From positions 310,001 to 374,000 of the forward strand of contig JACATO010000598.1 of the NCBI GenBank assembly GCA_018389105.1: DNA of 64,000 nucleotides, read 5' to 3'. Both the position numbers and the translations under genes were made by a program. Shown here piece by piece: positions 22,269 through 34,974 of the stretch. Every line of letters begins with the position of its first letter. The first letter of the stretch is position 1. This stretch comes from Nautilus pompilius. Its lineage: Eukaryota > Mollusca > Cephalopoda > Nautilida > Nautilidae. The notes beneath the pieces were generated by a model. The model was not told where the DNA came from. It saw only the letters and a program-made list of their open reading frames with translations, and made no database searches.

Positions 22269-24872
22269 CAGTGTTTGGGGAGTAAAATAGGGGTTTAACA
22301 AAATTTAATGGGTTTGTGCCTCTTTTTGAGGGTGAAGTGAGGGCCAAAGGTATAAAAATGCAATGCTTATTTTGCTTGAAGAGGCCCTTTCAGGCCTGAT
22401 CTTGTATACATCAGGTATTATTATTATTATTATTGTTATTACAAATGCGAGAGTGCTGCCTGTTTCTGTAAAGGCGGAGATGCATGCCAACGAAAAACAC
22501 TGTTCAAATTCAAATGCGCAATGAAAATAGTACTCAGCAAAAGCATTGCGATGACCACGAATTCTTGCTTATGGCAAGTCAGCCCACTCAGACATGGCGG
22601 TGTAGCTATCAGTCGCCTGATTATGTCATAGTCCCTCCAGGTCAGCTTACCCTGGCATCACTGGCCCCAGACAGCATCATGTTGCTCTGCCACCAAAACA
22701 ATATGCACTGCCAACGGTGGCCAGAGGCCAGAAGTCGTCCTGCCACTCTGGACAATGGGCCTGGCAGCAAAAGGCCAGGAGCAGGATCTTGGACTGTCAC
22801 ATGATGGGACTGGTGTGGTTGGGCCGCGCTCTCATTGGCTGGCACCACTGGGAGTGGAGGCTAGAAAAACTGGATAGGGACTTCATGGACAGTATGGATG
22901 CACACAAGCGAACTGAGTTGTATACCTATATTATGGCCAGCTCAGCTAAGAAGAAAGTACGTAAGTACTCAGTTGGATATCTGAGGTATGGCGTTATCGC
23001 CTTTCCACTGTACGAGAGACTGCCGCTGTGTTTACTTTGTGATCAGACTTTATGCAATGATTCCATGAAACCAGCAAAACTGGAGGTACATTTATGATCC
23101 AAACACCGGGAGCACACTGATAAAGACCTGTCATATTTCTGGTATCTAAAGGCTTATCATGAGAACAAGATGCAGGCTCAAAAGACCATGCTCTCAATGT
23201 TTAAGTCAAAGACATCCATGCAAGATGCAGGACTGGTCACTAGCTATGAAATGTCACTTCTCATCGCTAAGTGTGGAAATGCTAACACAATGGCAAGGAT
23301 TTAATCATACCTGCACTGCATGTGTTCACAAAAACTGTACTGCAAAGATTGGATGATCCTGTGTCGGTTATACCTCTTAGCAACAATACCGTCCAGCACA
23401 GAATCAATGATATGGCCTCAGGTGTGGTGCATCAACTCATTTGTAAGCTTCGACAAAGGCCATTTACTGTTTAGTTGGATGAGTCAACGGTGAGGGACAG
23501 TCAGAGTATTTTTCTCGCCTACGTTCGTTGCATAGAGGCAGCTGATTTAAGCGAAGAGATGCTGTTCTGTCAGTCATTTGAGACAACTACAACTGTACAG
23601 GACATATACCAGCTGTTCATGAAGTTTTTAAATGACCATGACATTCCCATTGCTAACATAGTCTCATGTGCTGCTGATGGAGCATCGTTGATGATGGGGA
23701 AGAGGAATGGATTCCCCCAGTTACCGAAAACAGACAACCCTGCTTTGATCTCCATGCACTGCGTCATACATCGCGAGCATCTCATCGCCAAAAGTCTCGC
23801 CCCTGAGCTCAGTGTGATTATGACGGCGATCCTCAAAGTAATCAACCACATTAAGGCCAACCCGAAAACAGAAAGACTTTTTCAAAGCGTTTTGCAAAGA
23901 TGCAGAGGAGCAGTTTGTGAGGTTGCTTTCCCACACACAAGTACGCTGGCTTTCAAAAGGACCATGCCTGGAGTGATTTGTCAATCTTTATGATGCCATT
24001 TTCGAGTTTTGTGGGAATCTCAAAATTATTGAACCACTATGTGGCGAAGATGTGATGGCTATGACTCTTTATCTCACGGACATTTTTGACGAACTGAATA
24101 CTTTGACCTGCAATCTTCAAGGCGCCAAAAAGACCATCATTGAGTCCAAGTGCAAGATTTTTGGCTCTGTGTCCAAGTTACAGCTGTGGCGAGGAGATCT
24201 GGGCAGGAAGGATTTCACCAGTTTCAGCCATTTGCTACAGTCTGATCAGCGACCATGTTTTGACAGTAATATGTGACTATGTTGCCTCGCTGATCACTGA
24301 ATTCAAGGCCTGGTTCACAGATTTGCAAGCAATGGAGTTTCCGGACTGGTTGACAACCATTTCTCTGTCAACTTGATGACGTTGATAGATGTTACCGAGA
24401 TGAACTGGCAGAAATGCAGCACAATGACTCTATGAAAGTCATTCATAAAACGAAGAAACTAATGACGTGGTTAACTGACGAAGCTTCCAAGAATTATCAA
24501 GAGATGTCAAAAGCCGCAAGAAAGATGCTGCTTCCTTTTCCAACATCCTATTTAGTAGAATGTGGATTCAGAGCCGTTGTAGACATTTTGACCAAGAAGC
24601 GAAATAGGTTTGACATTTGTGATCGGGGTGACCTACGACTGAAGCTGACTAAACTGGAACCACGTATATCGTTTCTAGTCGGATGTCATCAAGAGCAGGA
24701 CTCTCATTGAATTAAATTCTAAGCAGTTATCCTCAAAATGCAACGTATATCAGTGTGTTAATAAAAGTTTTCAACAAAATATCCATATCTTGTTTGATGT
24801 GGGTTGGTGGGGGTGATTCAGTCGTTTCTTGAGAGAAGGGGTGCATGGCAGATAAAAGGTTGGGAAACACTG
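22269..24872 (+). mobile_element. Decayed hAT-superfamily element
   Basis: The right end is GGTTGGGAAACACTG (24858-24872), which reversed is CAGTGTTTCCCAACC, a typical hAT terminus. The left end may be CAGTGTTTGGGGAGT at 22269, but the 8-bp flanks (GGGGTCCA and ATCTACAG) do not match, so the left limit is uncertain. Inside is a hAT transposase remnant. It lies just upstream of exon 2's acceptor on the opposite strand. Confidence 0.55.
22870..24710 (+). pseudogene. hAT transposase of the ZBED5/SCAND3-like type, broken
   Basis: Order on the plus strand: a BED-like zinc finger (PLCLLCDQTLCNDSMKPAKL, then EVHL and KHREH, 23020-23120); a KAYHENKMQAQK segment; LDEST (Asp at 23478), the first catalytic position; CAADGASLMMGKRNGFPQL near 23670; HCVIHREHL near 23760; KLQLWRGDLGRKDF near 24190; and the C-terminal dimerisation motif LLPFPTSYLVECGFRAVV with KKRNRF near 24525-24615. 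At least four frameshifts and several stops. Domain order and motifs match the transposase family from which vertebrate ZBED5/SCAND3-like genes were domesticated, but the damage shows this copy is not a host gene. Confidence 0.85.
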
Positions 24873-24879
24873 ATCTACA

Positions 24880-27800
24880 GCCTTCTGAATCTATGACTGA
24901 TGCCAGACAAAGATGGAGGGGGGGAAAAACAACATCTGGTGAAATTTCAAATGAGTTATTTATCAATGGTATGGTTCTAAGAAAATGTTGAGAAAACTTG
25001 TTGCTTCTATATGCAGGCCGAAGAATATTTCAGTAAACAAGATCTTTGTCCGATTAAAGATTTGCTGGGTATGGGACCACCCCGACTTCTTCTGCAACAA
25101 TCGTTCAGTTCATCACTAATCTCATCAAAGTCAACTACAATTCGGAAATATGCTGTAAAGACAGTGCAGATAAAACTGCAAACTTTCAAAGAATGTACAA
25201 AAAGAACAACTTTGTTTGAAAGGAATCTTATCTCTGAACTCTAAGCATCATTAAGAACAGGTAGCTATTTATCTCCATCAGTTCCAATCAGTAAAAGAAG
25301 TATGATGTATTTGATAAGAAACTGCAAAGACTTGGCAAAAGCTATTCTCTGACAAAATATCAAAATACTCTTCAGACACATAAGTAACTATGAATAGAAA
25401 ATTGTAGAGATTAGATCTTCAAAGCCAAAATTTCTGAAAACCTAGTGTGGTAGACAACACTCAAGAGAAGCTCAGATGACTTATTTGTGCACTGGCCTGC
25501 ACAATCAGCAGCATATGGAAGGCAATGATAAGAAACATTCTTGTAATATACAGTGGATAAGAACTGGCTGCAAGTAGCTGTAGGATTAGGGATTGTGAAA
25601 GAATAAATTGCTACTATCATCTGTGCAGTCTTAAAAGAATGAAATCTAATAGCACTTGAGATAGCGGGATCTATCTGTCTCCCTATTTCATAGTTATGTA
25701 GCCAGAAAACTTTAGAGAGAACAGAGGGATGTTTCAAAAGAGAAAGCCATTTATTTTCAGCTGCATTTTTAAGAAGCTGAACTAAGTGCAGTAGATAATC
25801 TTGTCTTAATCGTCATTTTTTAAGCTAATGAATCATTAGCAGCAACAATACTTTCTTAATGGTTCATTCAATAAACATTTTTAACCAACTAAAAATATCT
25901 AGCAAATTTAACCAAAAAATCCCTGATTCATTAAAGATTTTACATAAAATATAAAATAAGCCAATAACTAAAGACATTATCTGTGTATAGATTTTGACGA
26001 CAGATTGAAATTTTTTGCAATCCGTTAACATATCAATGAATGTAGCACATTTATTTTACCAGTTTTCTATATCAATTCACCAGGAAACTATCAACAACAA
26101 AATAATGTTGCCACCTGGAGTCTCCTCTGTGAGCAACTAACATTCTTGTAAAAATGACAAAGTCCTGCAACTACAAATTTGACAACAATTTTTATTTGTC
26201 ACAACTTTTCAAAGTTTAAAAAGAAAGACTATTGTACTGCTCAAAGTTAAATTAAAACACACCATTCATCTAAGAATAACCAGCGTGCCATGCACAGTAA
26301 ATCAACTGAGCCTCATCATGTTGCTTCAGTCATCGACTTAAAACGGGCATGTCGCTTGGCTAGTAGTCAAGTTGGTCTGAATACTTTTAGCGTCATAAAC
26401 TTTTAATCAAACTTAGTAATAGATGTTCAAGGTTCGATTTCTTGTTTTTTTTTTTTTGGAAATATTAAAAGTAGACTAGAAATATTCTGCTTTTTCTTAA
26501 ACTGCATCAAAACTAAAAATAAACGAGTTATTTAGACAGATCAGCCATTAGCATTTTTTTTTTTTTGAGATATTTTCTGTGAAGAAAATATCCCAAGACT
26601 GTAATTACTATTGTCGACCATAACAAAAAGACATAAATGTCAATACTCGGACACCATAAAATAAACTTCTTTTTTTAGCTTATACAATGTCACACATTAG
26701 CACCTTAAGTATTCAAAGCGCATAATGTGCTAATACAGAAATTTGCCTTTGAAAAGAATTATCTGTGCCCGTGCACATTTTGACAAAGAGGTACCATACA
26801 ACCATGACTTATTATGAATCTTGTTTCTTATAAAGTTTCTTTCCTCATCAATAATTCCTAACTAGCAACAGAGATTACAATGGCTAGACATCTCTGATCT
26901 CAGCCTTAGAAATCAAGTGATAATAGCATTTCATACATGTAATGGCTCTTTTTCAATCAACTTTATATTTTAAAAATATTTTAAAAATAAAACCAGTAAT
27001 AAACAATTTTTTTTCTTTCTAAACCGTTTTAGAGTATGCAATTTATTCTGTCCATTTTAGAGTATATTTTTTTGCACGACATTCTAAAATCTAAAACTAT
27101 GTAACAGACTGCTCAGGCCTCATCGCTGTTCTTTCTTTTTTAAAATCAAGAGAAAAATTGAAAATAGAATTAAAAAAACGGACCATACTAATTTCAAACT
27201 AAAGGTGTGCAGATACGAACCAACTGAAAAGAAACAGTGGCAGTTCAGATATGAGAATGATGAGATAAAAGTGCTGTTCAAAATAGAAAATGTTTGAGCA
27301 ATTACATTTGCAGCCAACTCATCGGGGTTTTGAATGTATTTTAAAATAGACATTTTAGATATGCAATGTATTGATCTTCTAGCACCAGGACGGTCTACTT
27401 TTCTGAATATCATAATCCAGATAATGTAGCTTTAAAAGAACCTTATAGGTGAGATTTGCCAACCCAATCAATAAGCACAACCTGACTATGTTGGGATTCT
27501 CTAGAGCGAGGATCATATTCCATATGCCCAGTGGCTAGAAAAACAAGAATGCTAATAAGTGGTTAAGGAAAAAGGCTACCAGATAGAATGTCTGTGGATA
27601 GTGTTCAAATTTTCATGATGTGACATACTCCTGCTTAAAGTTAATTTTTTTAATTGTAAAAAAGAAAGAAAGAAAGAAAATTCAATTAATCAATCATGGG
27701 CGATATGACACAAAGTAAAGCTCCAGTGTTTCATTATTGCTTTATACCCCAGGGAATATTCAACACAAAAATTGTCAACATTTAGTGTGTTGTGTACAAT

Positions 27801-29140
27801 ATTAAAAATTTTCCTTTTAAAAAAAGGTGGGGGGTACACTCCGTTTATTTTCTCATAAAACAAATACGCTTTTGTGCAGACACACATTTCTATAAAGTTT
27901 GCAATAAGTTGCTTCAAAAATAACCAGCCATTAACATGTCAGATGAAGCCCCATACAAACAATAAGTTCTCCTGTACTGGTCTCTGAGATGGGTTTACAT
28001 TCAGAGCCTTAAATACATATAGCTCCCACCTTTTGGTTAAACTTAGAACAACTTTACATCACTCCAGCTATCTTTATTTACAACCTGTGGCTGCCTCAAA
28101 TTCCAACCACATGTTATTCTCTACATTCCTATCCAAATGAACTAAGTTACACCCTCCAACAAATACACACAAACACATACACCTTTTCTCCTTCTCCCAG
28201 GTCCAAGAAAAAATGCTATATTTGGCAGGTCAGCAAATCCAGATGCCTTTACCCTAGTATAAAGTTTCATGGTTTAGTCTCACTCCAAGTAAAGCTGGGT
28301 ACCACTCATAACAAATTAAGCCCAGACATTTTCCCATTTTATTTCCTCCTCCACCATTCTTCCTCTGTGGGGTCAGCCAGACAGGACACTCTCAACAGAC
28401 AAGACTTCACATTCTTCATCATCACCTGGATTCTGTCAGAATCCACCTCTCTTAACTTCAAATAGCATTGGGCAGATCTAAGTGCTTATTGAAATGCTTG
28501 GCTCATTATGGATATCTGTTCAAGGATTTTAAAAAATAAATAAGCCTATCTAGTGGAATGGTAAGGCAGCAGTACACAGAATTTAACAGATTCTTATCTC
28601 AAATGTCATGGAACAACATTGCAGAAGTTCATTTTTAAAATTTGGATTTAAAATGTACAAAGCACTAAAGAAAGTTTTTACTAAACTTCAAACAAGTCTC
28701 ACCCTCTAGTATATCAATATAAAGCTTATTTTTAATTAATACATGAAGACATATTATATTGCTATTTACACAAAATATAGGGGTTTTCTTTTTCGCTTTG
28801 TAAAATATTTAGAAAAATTTCTAGATTCTAAAAGAATTTTAAAACAAGTAAATGGATTTTAATGTCTTTAAAAGCAGATTACCAATCTGGTCATAGGTGA
28901 TAGGGCATTATTAAACTAAGTACCACTTTAATTTAAACATTTTGGAAAACCGAAAACAGAATCTGCCCACCCCTTCATGCTCCGAGAGCTACTGTCAAGT
29001 TTTTCTTGGATGCTCAATGATCACTATCCACTGAATACGCAAACTAAAGATATAAATAAAAATTCATTTCCAAATGTTAAACCTTTTCTCTATTTTTTTT
29101 CTCTTTTGAATGCAAGGTTCTGGAAAACCAACTTCCAAAA
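24880..29140. other. Intronic AT-rich stretch; no recognisable element
   Basis: About 4.3 kb of AT-rich DNA with scattered homopolymers. The open frames (e.g. 25011-25244 plus, 25411-25737 minus, 27120-27413 minus) have no family motif. A short (AAAG)n lies at 27660-27678. I see nothing further. Confidence 0.5.
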
Positions 29141-29143
29141 CCA

Positions 29144-29183
<40 letters not shown>
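29144..29183 (+). repeat. (AT)n microsatellite
   Basis: About 19 uninterrupted AT units. Confidence 0.95.
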
Positions 29184-29184
<1 letters not shown>

Positions 29185-29779
29185 CAAACCAAAAGAAACT
29201 TCAAAGTATCATCTTCAACAAGACCATGAGGATGAGGAAAAATTTCACATTCCAAAATGCTACTGGGAACAACAAAAAACTGAAGCAGCTTAGGGGGTAT
29301 GGTGTCTCATGTGTCAAGATGTTTTTTTTTTTTTTTTATCTAAACACTGTCTAGAAACTGCCATTCTGTGTGTAAGAATCTTAAATTTAATTAACATCTA
29401 TATCTGCTATTTCATCTAGAAGGCTATCTAGCCAACCACAAAAGCAGTAAACCAAAACAAGAAGCTTGACAGATATCTTGCAAACCAAATCAAAAAAAAT
29501 ACAAATGCAATAAAGCAGAAAAATTTATTTAGCTATCACCTGGCCTTGTCAAGTCATATTTCCTACCCAGTTAGTGGGAGGTCCAGTATATAGAACTTAG
29601 TAAATTCTAATGGACTAGTGAAATGAGAAATATTATAAGTACTTGAGACAGCATCTAGAGCTTTGGTTGTAAGCTCATTGTTAACAAATGTTATTGACAC
29701 TCTGCAAAAATAAATAAATGCCTAATAAAATTCTATAACACAAAATCATTGAATTTTGTAAAAAACAATATAAATTAAA

Positions 29780-29780
<1 letters not shown>

Positions 29781-29811
<31 letters not shown>

Positions 29812-29825
29812 TTTTTTTTTTTTTT
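29781..29825 (+). repeat. (ATT)n followed by T-run
   Basis: About nine ATT units and 15 T residues; this may be the tail of an unrecognised retroelement on the minus strand (A-rich 3' end). Confidence 0.85.
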
Positions 29826-29928
29826 AAAGCATTTCACAACTCCTTAATACTTTGCTTATAAAAAACTGAGAACCAATCATGACTAATATGCAACCTGTTT
29901 TGGACAAGTCAGAATAAAAACTAAAGTA

Positions 29929-30370
29929 CCGTATTTTTCGGTGTATAAGTCGATACTTTTTTCTGCAAGGGCCTGACCACTGATTTATACATGGATGAAA
30001 TCATGATGCCAGGAACACAGGATCCTCAAGTACTATGGGGATATTTATGTATGATTGTACATAGATGTGTGAGTGCATGCTGACTCAGATTCAGTTTCTT
30101 CCCTTTTATTTAGTGCTTAGGGAAGCTTCAATTTGCCAAAGTTGAAAAAAATATCAACCATTACTTGAAAATGCCTGCTATAAAGAAAAGGAAAGCATAT
30201 ACTACAGCTTTTAAACTGGAAGCGGTGAATTTTGCTGAAAGCAAAAGTGGAAATATGGCAGCAGAATGGCAGTATGGCGTTAGTGAGAAATGTGTTCGCG
30301 ATTGGCGAAAAGTGAAGGATTCATTACGACCTACTGAAAAAAGCAGATTGTGGTTACAAAGTTAGATGAT
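29929..30370 (+). mobile_element. Truncated pogo-type (CENP-B-like) transposon 5' end
   Basis: Starts CCGTATTTTTCGGTGTATAA after TA at 29927-29928, an end sequence shared by many pogo-like elements. About 240 bp in, an open frame from the ATG at 30171 to a stop at 30363-30365 reads MPAIKKRKAYTTAFKLEAVN and VSEKCVRDWRKVKDSLR, the N-terminal BrkDBD/CENP-B-like DNA-binding helix-turn-helix. The catalytic part and right end are missing, so this is a 5' fragment. Confidence 0.65.
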
Positions 30371-31631
30371 TCAACCTTTTATTTGATAGGCAAAAATCAT
30401 ATCAAACTGTGTTCCATATGGATTGAGGCTTCTTTATTTCCCCCAAATCTCTTGCTTTGATGTTACCCACCACTGCTGCTAACTTTTGATATTTTTCTTT
30501 TTATTTTTTGATAAAATGCATTACAAGATTATTAAAGAATACTTTCAAATTAAAAATAGTTAAAATACGTTCATCATCCATCATCCATCAAACAAAAGAA
30601 CCAAAATTCACATCTGAAAAGTTTTCCATGATTCCTTATATGTATATAAAAGACCAGAGACTAAATCTAAACTAAAGAAGCTAAACACAGTCATAGTATC
30701 TTTCTTTTTTTTTATAAAGGACAACAAGTGCCAAGAGTAACTACTACAGGTTCTAACTGCAGAGGAAATACCCATGTAATGCATCAGACAGTAGATAAAC
30801 TCCCACTTTGCCATGGCTGTCTTTGGTCAGAGAGTTCTGTATGAATACTGTTACATTCTTCACAGCATACACCAGCTAGCAACTATGATGATATAAGTTT
30901 TTGCAGTCAAGCCCATAGCTCCATACATGATGAGTAAGATGCTAAAGCAGTGACTATGTGCTAATTGCCTTCCTGCTGAATTTCCTCTAGCTGTTCTGAC
31001 GAGTGCTGCAGCAGCATCCCAAAAGGTCACATATATTGTGCCTCCTCTATCTTTCTTCTTTCATTTTTACTGTCATTCTGTGCATTTTTATCTTTTCTTA
31101 TGTGCGTTCATAAAAATATATATGAGATTTCTTTAATTTAAGGCTGAATCAATCTTATTCTTAGCATATTCCCCAGAACAACAACATAAATTTTATATTT
31201 ATACGAAACGTGTATGCTTTTTGCATAATAAAAATACAGCCTAAGAAAACATTGCATGATCATAAACACAGGACAGGACTAGCATGTTTATGGCAGGGAC
31301 TGGGTATAAAGATCGCAGTTAATATTATGTAACAGATTTATTAACTTGTAAAAAGCTAAAAATAATCCTTGTTACTGTAAAGCACAACTTTTTTGTTGCT
31401 GGTGTTGCTGCTGCTGTTTAACTGGTACGACTCAAAGAAAAAGAGAGCTCTATACTCTTTTTCTATTCTTTTGAGAAAAATCACTGAGCAAAAGGTAACT
31501 CAAATCAAGGAACATAACCAATATCATGCCAATTTCTGCTCCAGTCCAAATTATAATCTGCATGTCCGTGCAATGAGTTTGGCTCTTTGTGTAAGTAATT
31601 TGTCCGTTTTTGTTTGTGTGTGCGTGCGTGC

Positions 31632-31662
<31 letters not shown>

Positions 31663-32297
31663 ATTGTGCATAAATGTTAAATTTAAATAGTAATGATCTT
31701 GAGGCCTGGGCGAGGCGCCCTCAAAGAAATGCTGAAAAGAGTTGACATGGATAGAATTGCTTCTTTATTTCACTCAGATACTAAGGAGGAAATATTTCTT
31801 GGATATACATCTGAGCCCAACAATCTTTCAACTAAGAAAGAATGCAAACAGTTATGCATGCTAAGGCCTGGATATTATAGTCTTTTTTTCCCCCTCACAT
31901 TTATATATTTTAATTACTTAGAAGATAAAAAAAAAAAACTATCAAAGAAAAGAAACAAAAGAACGGATAGTCACCAGCGCGCATAGACAATGATTACTGA
32001 GTTGCTTTACTACTAGTTTGACATGATAATGAGATTGTTTTTGAGCCTTAAGCATTTTGAATATACTGAGCAATTAAAAATATTAAATGCGTAAGAGACC
32101 TAATCGAGACCTTAAAACAATTAGAGGTTTTGAGCAAGTGGATAGAGAGAAATTTTTTTGACTGGCTAAGGTTCTCATAGCAAGCCAAAGAAACCTGACC
32201 ATGTTACAGAGGTAAAACACCAATGCAGCTGCATACTGCAATGTGCCATTGTCAAAACAATGAATGACAATGACTGAAAACAATCTTGACCCAACTA
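30371..32297. other. Intronic stretch with a (TG)n microsatellite
   Basis: AT-rich. Contains (TGCG)n then (TG)n at 31614-31662. A GC-richer patch at 31700-31870 with the frame MILRPGRGALKEMLKRVDMD is not assignable. No other feature seen. Confidence 0.5.
31614..31662 (+). repeat. (TGCG)n(TG)n microsatellite
   Basis: About four TGCG/TGCGTG units followed by about 13 TG units. Confidence 0.95.
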
Positions 32298-34450
32298 CAG
32301 GCAGTCCCCAACTTGCATATTCCCCAACTTTATGCAAGATCTTAAATTGATTTTTAAAAAAAAAATTCCATGCCAAAAAAATACAATTTCTATGAAGGAA
32401 CTACGTGCCAGTGCATAGGATGGTTGTGGCTGTTGCACAGTGGGTACTGCAGTTAATCACTTCCCCTTTTTCATGAGCCAGTGTTCCTACTCATGTTTAC
32501 ATGTGCAGCATCCATTGCAGTGCATGTCATGTGTCATATTCTTGCAGGTTTTATCCTTGTAACCATGGCAGAGAAGCAACGCAGTGATTCTAAAGGTGCT
32601 AGTGCTACGAAAAAACGATGTACAATTAGTCTTGAAGAGAAATATAGTATGGTACAAAGATGAGAGTGGTGAATCCATAACTTCTCTTGCACATGCTCTG
32701 GGATTTTCTGCATGCACAGTGAACACCATAGTAAAAGACCACCACCATATTAAAGAACAAGTGAAAAGTTCTGAACCTATGAAGATGATTGTCATTACTA
32801 AAGAACGTTCTGGTGAATTAGCAGAGAGGGAGAAGTTGCAGATTGTGTGGATTGAGGATCAAAATCAAGGATGCATACTACTTAACTTTCTGACAATCAA
32901 GGAAAAGGCTAAAAATCTTTACAGAGACTTGAAGGTGAAGAGGAGTGGAACAGGGAAGTTTGTTGCAAGTAATGGGTGGTTCAGCCGGTTTAAAGTCCAT
33001 GCAAATTTGCATAACATAAGAGTGAGTGGTGAGGCTGCTGATGCTGATACAGTGGCAGCAGAGGAGTTTCCAAAAGTGCTGGCTAATGTAATTAAGGAGA
33101 GTGGATATTTGATGGAACAAGTGTTTAATGTTGATGAAACTGGCTTATTTTGGAAAAGAATACCTTACTGTATGTATATTGCTAAAGAAGAAAAAACGAA
33201 GCCACGTTTTATGGTGGCTAAGGATAGTCTAACTCTGCCCCTTGGTGGTAATACAACGGGATTGCAAGTTGAAACCTCTGCTTGCGTACAACACGGAAAA
33301 TCCATAGCCACTGAGTGCATTCACAAGTGGTCTCTTCCCGGTGAATGGATGTCAAACCCAAAGACCTATATTCAAAGCATATTTTTGGCACCATTTCATC
33401 CCTCAGCTGGACTATTGCCAAGACAAAGGAATCCCCTTCAAAATCCTGCTGATCCTTGACAATGCCCCTGGTCATCCTCCATAGCTGGATGGTTTGCATC
33501 CCAACATCAAAGTTGTGTTTCTGCCACCAAACACAACCTCAGTGCTGCAACCAATGGATCAAGAAGTTATAGCAACCTTCAAGGTGTACTCTTTACGCAG
33601 GACATTTGCTCAAGCTATCCAAGCTACAGACAGGGATGCATGATCTTGAAGAACTTCTGGGAGGGCTACAGCATCTACGATGCAATTAAAAAAACATTGC
33701 AACAGCCTAGGATGAGATCAAGGCAAAAGATAGGAATGGTGTTTGGAAGAACCTGTGCCCGCAATTTGTCAACAGCTCTCAAGGGTTCGAGGATACAGTC
33801 GGGAAGAGACCACTAAAGTAGTTGATCTTGCTCGTCAACTAGATCTTGAGTGCGATGCTGAAGATGTTGAAAATCTCCTCGATTCACATGAAGAGCTGAC
33901 AAAAGAGGAGATAGAGCTGGATGCTCAGAAGGTTGCAGAAAGCCAGAATGATAAAGAGCAGCAGCCACTAAAGCACTTTTCAATGAAGGAAATGGCTGAA
34001 GCATTCAAGGACACTGCCAAAGCAATGACAGCCTTTGAGAGAATGGACCCTGAAGCCGCCAGGTTTGCCCAGGGCAACAGAGCCATCTATGCTGAGAAAA
34101 AGGCTGCTGCTGTGCAGTCAACTCTCAAAAGGTTTATAAAAAGGGTTGAATGGCCACCAAAACCTTCTACGTCCTCAAGACTATGTTGCGTCACCCTCCA
34201 CTTCATCTAGTATTAATTAATTAGCCAGCATCACCACCAATTATTCATGCGAGCAAGCCAGCACTAGGAATAAAGGTATGTGATGTTCATTGTAAAATTA
34301 TATTTTATGTACTGCATATTTATGGTTTATGTAAAAAATGCACCAGACTTAATCAGCTATCATACTAACACCACCAATGTCTATTTACATGATTTTACAT
34401 TTTACATCATCCCCGACTTACATATAGGATTGAGGATCTGAACCCTTAGT
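32298..34450 (+). mobile_element. Tigger (pogo-superfamily) transposon, near full length
   Basis: The left end CAGGCAGTCCCCAACTTGCA follows TA at 32296-32297 and is typical of Tigger elements. The right part near 34410-34445 contains CCCCGACTTACATATAGGAT, which resembles the internal side of Tigger 3' ends, but I could not find the terminal copy, so the right limit is approximate. It carries a broken transposase. Confidence 0.8.
32565..34207 (+). pseudogene. Tigger/TIGD1-like transposase, broken
   Basis: The ATG at 32565 gives MAEKQRSDSKGASATKKRCT. Domains follow in order: CENP-B N-terminal helix-turn-helix (SLEEKYSMVQR, then ESGESITSLAHALGFSACTV); the second CENP-B DNA-binding domain (ASNGWFSRFKVHANLHNIRV, about 32965-33030); the DDE_1 core with FNVDETGLFWKRIP (33126-33165), LLILDNAPGHPP (33450-33482) and LPPNTTSVLQPMDQEVIATF (33520-33580); and an acidic tail (LECDAEDVENLLDSHEELTK). 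Three frame changes (near 32660, 33250-33450 and 33700) and stops in the middle. Domesticated TIGD genes share this layout, but the damage argues against a functional gene. Confidence 0.88.
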
Positions 34451-34683
34451 TTCAGATGCAATAAGATCAGTCTTTATGGTCGATCATTAAAATATAGATT
34501 CAAACACCATAAGAAATAGTTCAGGCAATGTTTGTTTGTTTGTTAAGAGTTCGATAACACGGAACAAGTTATTTGACCACTGACAAAATGCAAAGGAAGT
34601 CTGGGACCAATGTAGCATCCTCCATCTTGCTTATTTAAGTCAGTTAATCTTGGACATTTTCAAGAGGCAACAGATAGAGTAGC

Positions 34684-34966
34684 CAGGGCCAGATTAAGAA
34701 AGCATGAAGCTATGTCAAGTGTGAGAGGCCTCGTCATAAAAAATTAAAAGACAGTTTTATATATTTTTATATGACAAGCAATGTACAAAATAAAACACAT
34801 CGCAACTTATTTACAGGTAAAATGAATGAAAAGGTATATTGTTTTTATCAAAAAACATTTACTGTAAAAAAAATTATTGTAAGTGATATAAATAACTTTT
34901 AGAGGTCCCTAGTAATGTGAGGCCCTAAGCTGTAGCTTACTTAGCTTATCTGCTAATCTGGCCTTG
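34684..34966 (+). mobile_element. hAT-type MITE with 8-bp target duplication
   Basis: 283 bp with no coding capacity. Ends CAGGGCCAGATTAAGAAAGC and, reversed, CAAGGCCAGATTAGCAGATA, with further inverted similarity inward (GAGGCC… blocks). Flanks AGAGTAGC (34676-34683) and GGAGTAGC (34967-34974) match at 7 of 8 bases, as expected for a hAT insertion. Confidence 0.8.
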
Positions 34967-34974
34967 GGAGTAGC

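Noticed and set aside
22269-22283. Certain left end of the 22-25 kb hAT element
   Set aside because: CAGTGTTT is present, but the 8-bp flanks do not match those at the right end, so the limit stays tentative.
32584-34210. Host TIGD gene or ZBED gene (also 22717-24710)
   Set aside because: Frameshifts, stops and flanking transposon ends mark them as dead elements.
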